Program-made: the position numbers and the translations under genes | Notes under the pieces: model-generated | What the model saw: only the letters and a program-made list of their open reading frames with translations | Database searches by the model: none | Told to the model about the DNA's origin: nothing | NCBI GenBank assembly: GCA_918807975.1 | Contig: OU964932.1 | Location: 1,240,001 to 1,304,000 of the forward strand | DNA from: Aplidium turbinatum | Taxonomy: Eukaryota; Chordata; Ascidiacea; Aplousobranchia; Polyclinidae | Direction of reading: 5' to 3' | Length of the DNA stretch: 64,000 nucleotides | Part shown: piece by piece, positions 53,880 through 63,567 of the stretch | How the letters are laid out: every line of letters begins with the position of its first letter | Numbering within the stretch: the stretch's first letter is position 1

Positions 53880-55063
53880 TCGAAACACCCCTTCACTATA
53901 GGCTTGTTGTACAGTCGCATCATAATCGAAATGCGCACTATGGAGTACAGCACACTTTGTTGTCTACGCGACAGAAGTTTTGGATCGCTAATGGTAATGC
54001 CTCCGTGAAGAGGTATATTAATGACTGTGGTGTATGTGCGATTGAGAAAGCGCGGCCTATAAGGCAGCTGATGTCTGATTTACCTTTGTTTCGCACAACT
54101 GCGCATAGGAAACCCTTCTTTGATTGCGGCTTAGACTATCTTGGACCTTTAACCTTTGTTGAAGGTAAGAGCCACAAGAAAGCTTGGGGACTCTTGTTCA
54201 CATGTATGGCATCTCGAGCTATTCATGTTGAGCCGGTTACGTCATTGTCGCTGAGTGATTTTATACTTGCCTTTACTAGGTTTACAGATTTACGTGGGCA
54301 GGTTAATGCTATCTATTCCAATAATGGAAGCACCTTTCAGGCGGCATCTAAGAAGTTACCCGAGTTGATAGAATCAGCTGAATTTCACAACGCCCTGAGA
54401 CAGAGGGAGATAAACTGGGAATTTATACCTCCATATGCTCCGGCGCAAGGTGGCGCCTGGGAGGCAATGGTAAAACAATTTAAAATTGCATTTTTTCACA
54501 TTTTAGACTGTTCGCTACGTAAGCCCAATTTTATTGAACTGCTTACGTACACAGGCAGTGCCGTTCGGATCGTGAACGAACGCCCTTTGGTACCTTTGAG
54601 TGACGACCCTAGGGATTTTACTGTCATCACCCCTGCCTCACTTTTGACCCCATACTTAGACCCATACTGTGCTGTTGGGAAATCACATGATCGTGACCAA
54701 TTAAGAAGGGATTATCGGTTCAATTTGTCACTTTCTCTGCAGTTTTGGAGCAAATGGATAGATTTTTACTTGCTAGGTCTTCAGGGCCGGAAAAAATGGC
54801 TAAAAATGGCCGAGAATTTGGAGCCTGGTCAACTTGTAGTGGTGGGTTCTCTCCAAGACATTGGTAAACGTGGGAAGTATCAACTTGGGAGGGTGCATGA
54901 GATAGTTCCACAAATTAGGAAAGGGAAGCCTGTGGTTCGTAGAGCTAAAGTCGCCGTCTGCAACTATGATGAGAGTAGGCTACGGGAAAGTGAAAGTAGA
55001 CTACGTGTTGAGGAATATTTCGTGCCTCGCCTCCGTAAAGAACACCTAAGTGTTAGGGTTTGA
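53880..55063 (+). pseudogene. BEL-2 integrase and C-terminal tail domain
   Basis: Integrase zinc region: HHNRNAHYGVQH-type start, then WIANGNASVKRYINDCGVCA. Core: DYLGPLTFVEGKSHKKAWGL, FTCMASRAIHVEPVTSLSLS and SNNGSTFQAASKKL. PPYAPAQGGAWEAMVKQFK follows. The tail domain (NERPLVPLSDDPRDFTVITP, QLVVVGSLQDIGKRGKYQLG) is shared with BEL-1. Confidence 0.83.
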
Positions 55064-55357
55064 GCCTGGTTTTGTCTGCGGTGGCCGACACTTGTCTGAG
55101 CCCAGAACAGTCGGTTATTATCGCAACCATTGTATATAGCGTCATTTTAGCGTGTATCCATGGTACCAATTTCATGTATCGTCGTGTATTATTCGTATTG
55201 TTGTTCATTCTTTGCATGCCCTTTGTATTTACGTATTAACTTAAACGTGAGTGATTCAAACAATTTGTGTATCATGTGTTTTTATTCATTGGCTCACAAT
55301 TGTCGTCAATTCTTTTTTAGTTATGCCATGTCAGACTGTCATAACTAGGGGCCGCTA

Positions 55358-55904
55358 TGTTCCCGACAATTATTCACCAAATCAAACGTCATATAAAAAC
55401 CGTTATGGTCTACTTAACCTAGCTGGCATCTTACGTCATGAAAATTGCTAGAAAATGTCCAAATATTGCACCATCGTTCGTAAGACCTGATGAAACATTG
55501 CATCATCGCCTTACAACACCTGTTTGAATTGCGTGACAATGTCTTTCATTATTGCGTCACAGTTACTGTGTACGTGAGTTTGAGATATCGCAAATTATTC
55601 TAGTCATTTGTAAAATGGTTGCTTGAAAGTTGGAGGCATATTTGACTGTTTGCTTAGTGCTTGCCAGCTGGACGAAAATTCCGTCTTTTATCTAAGTAGT
55701 TTGTATTGTAGTGACAAGTTTTTAGTGGTGTATCGCATTGCATTCCATTTTCGACAACCAGGTGGCTAATTTTACAGAAATACAATTTTGAATAGACGTT
55801 TCAAAGGAGTGTGTCTTTTTCGGTCATTACATACAGACGAACGGATTCGGGAATCTTATGTTACAATTTTCCCACGAAGAGATTATGGTTTACCGCTGTG
55901 ACCA
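55358..55904 (+). repeat. BEL-2 3' LTR
   Basis: It is related to, but clearly diverged from, the BEL-1 LTRs (shared GTTTACCGCTGTGACCA end and CATATAAAAACCGTT). It is about 547 bp. Confidence 0.85.
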
Positions 55905-56004
55905 ATTACATCAATGTATTTAAGTAAAGTTGTCATAAGAATGACGTTTTCTATTGACCACAGAGAAAAGGCATCTAAAAAATTTAAGCCCTTAATTGAT
56001 ACTT

Positions 56005-57343
56005 GGGGAAGGTCGGGTTAGTTGAGCCACTGGGTTAGTTAATCCACCCTTTTAATTCTTAAATGTGGTGAGGTAACCACATTTTATCATCACGTGATCT
56101 TAAAGTTTCTCATCGCGTGGTCTCCCATCTGGTTTGAGTTGACGATTGATATTGTATGTGGTAAAAAAAAAGGTAAAGGTGAGTCCCATACTTGATCCAA
56201 GCATCGGGGGATGAGAAGATAAGGTTCTCATTATACTAAGCCTTCGGCACTAACAAGAGTAGGGTGGCCAGTTCCTTTCTCTCGGCCGCCTTTACTTCAG
56301 CAACTACGCCCACCCAATTTATTACACCCTGGGTAGAGGTGAGCGGTGATTTTCAACAACCAGCTTAAGCCGGGAGTCGAACCAGTGGTGCTTGTATGTG
56401 GTGCTGTATGTGGTGGTGCTGAAGTTAAAAAGTTGTGTTTTGACCTTGGAAAGTATATAGGCGTATTAAAAATGGAGGTACGTCTAATAATATTTTTTTA
56501 TACTTGGTTACTGAGACAGTTTCATTTAATTTGTTTGGTAGCTTACCAAACAAACCTAGTTCTAAATAAAAGCGGCATAATGTGCCATGAAGTTTTGCTG
56601 TAGTTTTAACATTTTCATGGCGGTATGGTTAAGGTGTTAGTTGAGCCTTTGCATTCGGTGTTGGTTGAGCCAGTGTAGAAAGGGGGTTATAATGCTTACG
56701 ATACCTCCACACACCTTACATAGATTGCAGCCGTTAGATAAGTCTGTTTACGGTCCAATAAATAAATCACTTTGAACAGCATAAAACTCAACAAAGGCAC
56801 GTAAACTTGGTCAAACTTTAAAGTGCCCCTGACAGGTTGGACCCAAGTATAGTAAATTTTCTAAGCATTTTCTAGCGCAAAATTATGCTTAGCGAACTTT
56901 TTAATCTTAACCTCGAAGCTCGACTGGTTAGGGCGAAATTCATTATTTCATTATTCATTATTTGATGTGTACATCGAGTTACGAGCGACTCTTGGAACAA
57001 TTGTTAATCTGTTTTCATATATTGATATTATTACTTTAAACATAAACTAAGACTTGGAAAAGAAACGTGGTTAAAATTGTGTTCTCAAAAATATTAAATG
57101 AGGCTCAACTAACCCCAGTCTGTGGCTCAACTAACTCTTACCGTGGTGTTAGTTGAGGCATTTGACTACTAGTTTTTAAACACCTGTGGACCCGGTTGTT
57201 GTCATTCGATAAGGTTTGTACTTCCTGCAAATATTGTTTAATATACGCAGAAGGTAGAGCACTGTGAATGAAGAAATAAAAGCAACTCAAATAAAAAAAA
57301 TTGCAGAAATGCAAAAAGTGGCTCAACTAACCCGACCTTCCCC
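56005..57343. mobile_element. Non-autonomous DNA element with GTTAGTTGAGCC motif array
   Basis: A 26-bp inverted terminal repeat, GGGGAAGGTCGGGTTAGTTG on the left and its inverse ending at 57343 on the right. The inner half of the TIR, GTTAGTTGAGCC, recurs inside in both orientations: about 56636, 56660 (one mismatch), 57103, 57123 and 57147. A SINE (56170-56384) lies inside. No coding region seen. The superfamily is not clear because no target duplication is evident. Confidence 0.78.
56170..56384 (-). repeat. tRNA-derived SINE, copy 2
   Basis: Minus-strand copy of the SINE at 27486. Box B is present (complement of GGAGTCGAACC, 56373-56383) and the body matches (GCGGCCGAGAGAAAGGAACT). The head with box A is missing, so it is 5'-truncated; it ends in an A-rich tail at 56162-56172 (plus strand). 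Confidence 0.85.
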
Positions 57344-57459
57344 CCGGTAATATTTTAAGATGAGTAGCCTACTATGGAAGTGTTGTAACATTGTAGGCTA
57401 TCTCAAGAAAAACATAGTTGCCGCATGGTGATGTGAAAAAATTCGGACTCCTTATAGTC

Positions 57460-57618
57460 CAGGAGTTATACGAGTTTAATTACATTTTCATTAGGAAAAT
57501 TAAGGAAGAACTTTTTAGATGTATTTTTGGGCGTAGAATCCAAAAATCGAGTGCTTACACGCCGAAAACTGGACATTTTTGAGATATTAGCAATTTTTAA
57601 TGTTTGTGGGCTACTTCC
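57460..57618 (+). repeat. Left terminal inverted repeat of the 57-62 kb transposon
   Basis: About 150 bp, inverted copy of 62425-62571 with scattered mismatches. Confidence 0.8.
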
Positions 57619-57813
57619 GTTTTTTATTTACTAATTTTTTCCTTTAGCAATTTGTCACTAAATTAAGACAGCTTCTTAGTTGAAAAAGTGAAATTGGTCA
57701 AATTCTGCCAAGACCAAAGATTATCTGTCAAGGCTTTTGAGTAACTGTAACAGTTTTTGTGTTTTTCAAATATGAAACTGTAAAAAAAATACAATCTGAA
57801 ATACAAGATTTAG

Positions 57814-60159
57814 TTAGATAATGTTAAAATTATCATTCTGACTTTCACTGTCATCTGAATCGTCAGATAAATTCGAATCCTCATAGTCACTGTCATTGTT
57901 ATATTGGTCAACTTTAAGAGAATCTGGCAGCTGAGGGCCTTCAAACCAATTTGGCACTATCTTGCCGCTATTATTCTCTTTCCACCCATGGTCTAAGGGT
58001 GACTCTGTCACAGGCTTGAATTCATTTGCAAGTTTCCACATCCTTGCAATAAAATTTGCTCGCTTAATGTGCTGGATAAACGCTGCCCTGCAAGAAGGTA
58101 TTGCTGTAGGTTTCAAACCTTATACTTTTTGCAGAGGCCGCTCACTATGTATTGGCGTAAACTTCGTTTCAAATATAACTCTGCGGGCTTCATTGACGTC
58201 ACGAAGTTGCCTTTTCCCGTATGTTGCGCATACAAGCTCTTCGAGAGCAGCTTCCGTGGCAGAGCTAACACTGATGAAACTGCCTAACTCTGCCAGTGCT
58301 TGAAGGAGTTGAGGGTACTTTAATGCAATTAAGAGTGGTCTAGTTTTCCCTTTTCCAAAGAAACAGGAATCGTAATCACACCTTGTGATGGCATGGTATC
58401 CTGGCAAAGCTGTACAGAATAAGCCATTAATTTCACTGAGCTCCCCCATCATGCTTCTGATGTTAACAATACGCCGAGTATTGTTGTAAGCATGACCCAT
58501 TTCTAATAAAACTTATGTTTGCAGATCCACATCACTGCAATAATGCAAGAGAATGATCATTACATCTCTGTCATTACAACGCACATTCATTCGCAGAGGA
58601 TTGTTACTACTTTTGTAAAGCTGAAAGATGTGATGCACCATCCTTGTGTCCGTTTCAATGTGTTCGCAGTCATATAAACAGCAGTTCTGTCTCATTATAA
58701 GATTGTTACTTTGCACACTAAATTCATAGCACTTTTTTCCCTTTGCCAAAACTACCTTCTTGTTCCCGATTACTTCAGCATAGGCATTTGACTGCCACTC
58801 ATAAAACAAGAAAGCAAGGAAAGAATCTTTGAACTGTGATGAGGATAGGCACTTTGAAAAGTCTTTAGGTCTTTTTTGGCTAGGACCAGTCATGCTGACG
58901 ACAGTGTCGGTGTCCCCCCGAATTTCATGAGCCGAATCTTTGATTGTGTTCTGAGTAGTCTATAATCGTCACATATAAAGTGCACTTCTTCGCTAGTAGG
59001 CTTTACAAACCATAGTTAAGAGAGCTTTGGAAATTCCACCATAAGTAGAAGGAAGGTTCGTAATCATTCTGATCAAGAACATGCCATTAAAAATACTCAC
59101 ATCGCTTCCCGTATTCAATGGTTCATTAGCTGCCGTCGCAAGTGATTCAAGATGATTAGCCAACTTGGACTTGTTGGTTGTGGTCATACTTCCATCTACA
59201 TTGCATAGACTAAGGGGAACTACTGACTGGATGAGACAGGACTTTTCTTAAGTCAAGCTTTTTTTGGCAGGACAAGTAAAGAAGTCTGCCAAACATGTCT
59301 CTGGAACATTTCAGCTCTACCACTTGCTTATCTTTTGTGGTGACGAAAATCTTTTCTGCATTGCTAGCAAAATTTCTAACTTTCCTTCTCTTGATGGGCT
59401 TTTCAATTCGAGCTGGATCTTCTTTTATTTCATCAAGGAACTCCTGTTGCTATTCAGAACCTTTGCTAATTGTGTTCAAGAGATCATTTCTGATCTCATC
59501 TTGAGCTGGTCTTCCAGACGATAGCTTGATCAAGTGATTGCTTTGTTCAACATGTTGAATGGATTCATGGTCGAATCGATAGTTTCACCAATCTTCATGA
59601 AATCAGCATGGTTTCTTTTTATTCCGTAAGGTTTTGATTCCTAGTAAACAGTTTCATAATCTTTCATACCAGCCTTCCCCATCGCATAATTTATCACTTG
59701 ACTTTTTATATACCTCGTGACACTCCATCTTCGTTGGGAAGGAAAACTCTGGGTGAATGCACTTATGCCGGTCATCCTGGATGCAGCATCCACATTCACA
59801 GCCATCGCCACTGCTTGATCAACAGGTAATCTAGAGAAAAATGTCCAGACAACCTCACAGAGAAGGCTCCTTTCTCCAGCTGATCACGTATGCCAGGGTG
59901 TGTGTACTGTGTAGTCCATGTTCAACAGTTTCAGGAAGTACAATAGCATGTGTCTGGAATAGTTAGGTTTGTTGCATGCAAAAAACACAGGGATTATTGT
60001 TTTCAGAGCATAAGTGAAGAGCTCAATATCATTCTTCTTTACAGCTCTGTTCATAAGTAAAAATTGCTGTACAAGATTGATGTAAAGAATCCAGAACTGG
60101 GCTGTACCGCCATGGTTGCCGTTCGGTGTGTCGTCACAGAACTTCTCATAATCATTCAT
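57814..60159 (-). pseudogene. Unnamed transposon protein, C-terminal half with PIN/FEN-like motifs
   Basis: It resumes MNDYEKFCDDTPNGNHGGTA, QFWILYINLVQQFLLMNRAV and FACNKPNYSRHMLLYFLKLL. Then comes a helical part, MFGRLLYLSCQKKLDLRKVL, PLSLCNVDGSMTTTNKSKLA, and a strand with ICDDYR. The possible nuclease part follows: GPSQKRPKDFSKCLSSSQFK, HIETDTRMVHHIFQLYKSS, VRCNDRDVMIILLHY, SALPGYHAITxCD-type block (TALPGYHAITRCDYDSCFFG, then KGKTRPL). It ends with WFEGPQLPDSL and an acidic tail. E-x-D-T-R, D-x-D-V and x-H-A-x-T-x-C-D with FFGKGK recall acidic constellations of PIN/FEN-like nucleases (inference). Usual DTDV reads DRDV here. Several frame changes make it inactive. Confidence 0.65.
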
Positions 60160-60168
60160 AAGACCTTT

Positions 60169-60439
60169 CATCATCATTGTCAGCCATTGTTGTTCCACTG
60201 CAGGATGAAGGCCTTCCCCATATCTTGTCCGGTGTTTGTCGAATTGGTAGAGTTCGTCTCGCCATCTTGTTTTCTGTTTCCCTCTTTTGCGTTTATTGTC
60301 AAGCGGTATCCAGTTAGTAGCTCTTCTTGTCCACCTGTTGTCAGTTGTTTGCATGATATGTCCTGCCCAATTCCACTTTAAACTTTTTATTGTTTGAATG
60401 ATATCTTTGATTTGTGACATTGTGACTTTGATTTGTGAC
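60169..60439 (-). mobile_element. 5'-truncated RTE-like LINE fragment
   Basis: The minus-strand reading IKSLKWNWAGHIMQTTDNRW, then KRGKQKTRWRDELYQF and AVEQQWLTMM matches the very C-terminal end of endonuclease-reverse transcriptase proteins (pattern KWxWAGHIxRxxDxRW ... GRxxxRWxD). It is flanked by a perfect 9-bp duplication AAGACCTTT (60160-60168 and 60440-60448) and ends in an ATC/ATG-type short repeat. It interrupts the unnamed transposon protein in the codon region DAFKGL/MNDYEKF, and removing it restores the frame there. Confidence 0.9.
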
Positions 60440-60448
60440 AAGACCTTT

Positions 60449-61830
60449 GAAGGCATCTGATTTCTCTACATCTTCAATATGTATACTGTTTCGAAGCATT
60501 GCTGTGATGATAGCATGTCTATTCCCATTGTCCTTCATCTGCTCTAAGAACGACTCTACATGTTTTTTTTTCCTGAACGCAGTGGCAAGTAAAACATGCA
60601 ATCGTTTACACCCGTTATAATGCTTTCCTGATAAGAAGCCGCTAATTGACCTATAAGGAGCTAGTACTTCCGATTAAGTAAGGATGTATGGACCTCCAGA
60701 TGGCTCCATCAGGTAACCCAAGCAACCAAAGTATCTGAATATGATGTGGAACGGTTCATAGTGGATGAATAACCTATCAAGTCTGGGAGCCAGAATATTC
60801 TGAATTTGGGCAGCAGGCTTTGCAATACCAAGGCCATACGTAACATTCATGTAATGTTCCTTGCATTCATCCGCTACTTTCAAGCTTGTTTTCATAGTAT
60901 CAAGAACTACATCCTTGTAGGTGGTGTCCCTATATTTGGCATGTATGCAACTGTCTGGCGAGGCAGGGGATCTTTTGTAAGCTGAGCATTTAATCCTGAC
61001 CACATAGGCGTGTCTTTACAGCCAGCAAAGGCGATTGACCAAATCACATCCCTTTTTGTCACATTTTGTAGATTTTCAGGAGAAGTTTTGAAAGGCATAT
61101 CGAAAGTTTTGAAATTGGTAGAAACTTTCTTTGGCTTTTTTCTTACAGGCTCCAGCTCAATATGAGGGATTGCAAGACTGCTTTTTCTAATCCAAGACAA
61201 ACCAGAATTGCTACTATCACTCTGTGATGGGCCTTGTTCTTTTGATCCATCTAACTCTGTTGTCATATTGTGGAAGCATATTCCTTGTGTATCATGGAGG
61301 GTGCCACTGCCTGAAAGCGTATCTTTATTCTGATCACAATTGTCCCAAGCAATTGCAATTGCTAAACCTTTTTTCTCCAATTATTCCTTCTGGAGAAGCT
61401 TTTTCCTTCTCCAAAGCCTGTAGAGCAATTTCTGTTTCATACTCCTCACGCAAAGTGTAGCCTAAGCAGTGTCCAAAATGGTTAAGAAGTTCAATGACTT
61501 TTTTGGAGCCCGTCAACGACTTCAGAGTCATCCCTAACAGCAGATGCTTTGCAGGTTTGATTCTCCCATATGTAGCTTTGTAAACATCGTCTTCAGCGGA
61601 TGACCTTGCATATCTTTCACAGCGCTCAGTCATGGTATCTTGGCCACCATACATATATTTGTAGAACTGCACAAGGTCTTCAGGTGGTTGTATTTTACCA
61701 TCATTCAACAGATCCGCTGTTATAGGTGGCTTTAACTGCTTTACCTAAGACATTTTAATCTTATTTCTGAGAATCATGGCAGCAGCTTTGATGATGTCCT
61801 GCTTTGAGTAGTATTTGTGGGCAGTAATAA
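60449..61830 (-). pseudogene. Unnamed transposon protein, N-terminal half
   Basis: Minus-strand blocks in order: YSKQDIIKAAAMILRN, a stop, then IQPPEDLVQFYKYMYGGQDT; GMTLKSLTGSKKVIELLNHF and GHCLGYTLREEYETEIALQA; AIAWDNCDQNKDTLSGSGTL followed by HDTQGICF; RDVIWSIAFAGCKDTPMWSG; LKVADECKEHYMNVTYGLGI; FIHYEPFHIIFRYFGCLGYL; then VHVLLATAF-type and SDAFKGL. WDNxDxxxxTLxGxGTLHDT is a strong family signature I know from long uncharacterised proteins repeated in fish, mollusc and cnidarian genomes. At least four frame changes or stops break it. I recognise no DDE triad. It continues at 60159 after a LINE insertion. Confidence 0.65.
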
Positions 61831-62424
61831 TTATTCCTTTTTTTCTGCTTTGTTTATCTGTTTTAATATTAGACCCAAAATACCTTTTCAGTACCCAAAA
61901 CACCCAAAATTGGACCCAAAATACCTTTCAAAATACACACAGAAATTGTGCTTTGAAACTTAGATTTGCGATTCATTCTTCAGAGAGAAATTCAAGATAC
62001 TTTTTTGATATGTTTGTGAGCGTCTCACTCTTGTCCTTCTTTAGAAATTCTATCTAAATGTAAATTTCCAGCCCAAATTTCTAGGAAAACTAGCCTAAAA
62101 GTAGCCCAATCGTTAAACGTAATGAAACAAGCACAAACGTAACCCAACTTTAGAAAAATTGTGCAAAGTGAAGTCATCAAAACTGAAAATTGTGAAGTAA
62201 CAATAATATTTATTCTATGAAAGTTGGTTCGAATTGAAAAGAAACAACCAGATCACAAACCATCACAACTAAAATTTTGCTGCGACCAGGAAACAAAACT
62301 ACCCGAACTCCGTGGGAAAACAGAGGAACTAGCTACTTTGGTTTTGAGCCATGTATTCAAATGCAGCCGCTATCCAACGATCGCGAATCTCTCCTGAGCT
62401 ACCAAGCAATGACGTCATTCTCTT

Positions 62425-62571
62425 GCTAGCCCAAAAAATGCAAATATCTCAAAAACGTCCAGTTTTCGGCTTGTAAGCACTCGATTTTTAGATTCTACGT
62501 CCAAAAATACATCTAAAAAAGTCATCGTTAAAATTCCCAATGAAAATGTAATTAAAGCCATGTAACTCCTG
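62425..62571 (-). repeat. Right terminal inverted repeat of the 57-62 kb transposon
   Basis: About 150 bp, inverted copy of 57460-57618. Confidence 0.8.
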
Positions 62572-62582
62572 CTCTTAGATTG

Positions 62583-63567
62583 GCAATTATTGAAAAACGA
62601 ATAGGTCATAATGGTTGTATAATTCAATGAAAACTGACGTTATATCGTTGACTGATAAGTTATTGATTTAACGAAAACAAACCACAGGTGCAAACACAGA
62701 TGCGACAGAGGCAAAAACAATTCCAATCAAAGAAAAACAGGTGGCTTTTTTAGTACAGTAGACTTGCAAAAGAGACAAAAGCCAAATATTAACAAACGAG
62801 TCACAAAATGAATGCAGAGGGCTTAAATAAGAAATTTGGCAGTAACAACTACGACAGATTGAAGTTAGCTCTGTTAAAGCGATACAATTTTACCGAGCAT
62901 GGATACCGTCAAAGATTCCGTGAGGCAAAGCCTGAACGACACGAAAGCCCAGGTCAATTTATTGAACGTTTAAGAAACCTTTTGTTAAAATGGTTTGAAC
63001 TTTCGGGGGCCGAGCAATCATTGGACGGATTGGAAAACCTTATAGTTAAAGAACAATTCACAGATTCTTGTTCAAAAGATCTGTCAGTTTATTTAATGGA
63101 GAGAAGTCCAAAGACTCTAGAAGACATAGCCAGTGTGGCGGAACAATATTTAGTTGCCCATGATGAGAAGTTGTCGACCGAAGAGACGTTGTCATTCGAC
63201 AAAGGCGAGGAACAAACAAATAATTTTAAAGGAGGTGCGGTTCCAAGAGAAGTACGTTGTTTTAATTGTAATGGCTTAGGTCATAAGGCTGTTAACTGCC
63301 GGAAGAAGACTAACAAGAATCATCATGAATCGAGAAAGTGGTGCAATCGTTGCAATAGGCAAGGACACGAAGCGAAAGAATGCAAGGACAAGTCGTTTTC
63401 CCTATCCAATCAGTCTGGAAAAGATAAAGACACGGACGTTTATCGATGCGGTTGTGCGTTAATGATTCCTGAACCCACGCTTGGGAATGAGAGATCGGAT
63501 GAAGATGATCAGTTGGAGAGGAAAACGGGAAAGAAGACAAAAGAAGATGCTTACGAAGAAATAATAC
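62583..63567 (+). mobile_element. Second copy of NA-LTR, gag fragment
   Basis: Plus-strand copy of the family at 29556-35676. It starts abruptly in the spacer (TTGAAAAACGAATAGGTCAT) next to the right TIR of the transposon, runs through the SCAN-like gag part from 62808, knuckles CFNCNGLGHKAVNC and CNRCNRQGHEAKEC, and an acidic linker. It stops at 63567 where LINE-A sequence begins. It lacks LTRs and is a fragment. It shows the uninterrupted gag at the point where hAT-N3 sits in the other copy. Confidence 0.88.
62808..63567 (+). pseudogene. NA-LTR gag (SCAN-like plus two knuckles), copy 2
   Basis: Text MNAEGLNKKFGSNNYDRLKL, FREAKPERHESPGQFIERLR and KDLSVYLMERSPKTLEDIAS is almost identical to 33245-33772. 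Two CCHC knuckles follow without interruption at about 63257-63375. The very high similarity to the first copy indicates recent common origin. It is cut off at 63567. Confidence 0.85.

Larger units (their letters stand above)
47609..55904 (+). mobile_element. BEL/Pao LTR retrotransposon, copy 2 (BEL-2), broken
   Basis: Longer sister of BEL-1 in the opposite orientation. The 3' LTR is 55358-55904 (TGTTCCCGACAATT ... CTGTGACCA). At the 5' end, 47609-48169 is not a normal LTR. It starts with an inverted LTR piece (TGGTCACAGCGG) and turns at about 48068-48072 into the final 100 bp of a forward LTR ending CTGTGACCA. The internal region then starts as in BEL-1. Parts: gag 48701-50900, protease-like 50990-51560, RT 51700-52720, RNase H-like 52744-53300, integrase 53880-54500, tail domain 54530-55063. 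Broken in several places (about four or five). No matching target duplication was found. Confidence 0.9.
57460..62571 (-). mobile_element. DNA transposon with long TIRs and a large unnamed protein
   Basis: Left arm 57460-57618 and right arm 62425-62571 are imperfect inverted copies of about 150 bp (CAGGAGTTA start; shared TTTAATTACATTTTCATT, TTTTTAGATGTATTTTTGG, ATCGAGTGCTTACA, CCGAAAACTGGAC). The 5.1-kb interior is taken up by one decayed gene on the minus strand (about 61830-57814) with a small LINE inserted. No convincing target duplication: the 8-mers outside are TTATAGTC and CTCTTAGA. The right end abuts LTR-element sequence at 62583. I cannot place it in a named superfamily. Confidence 0.75.
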
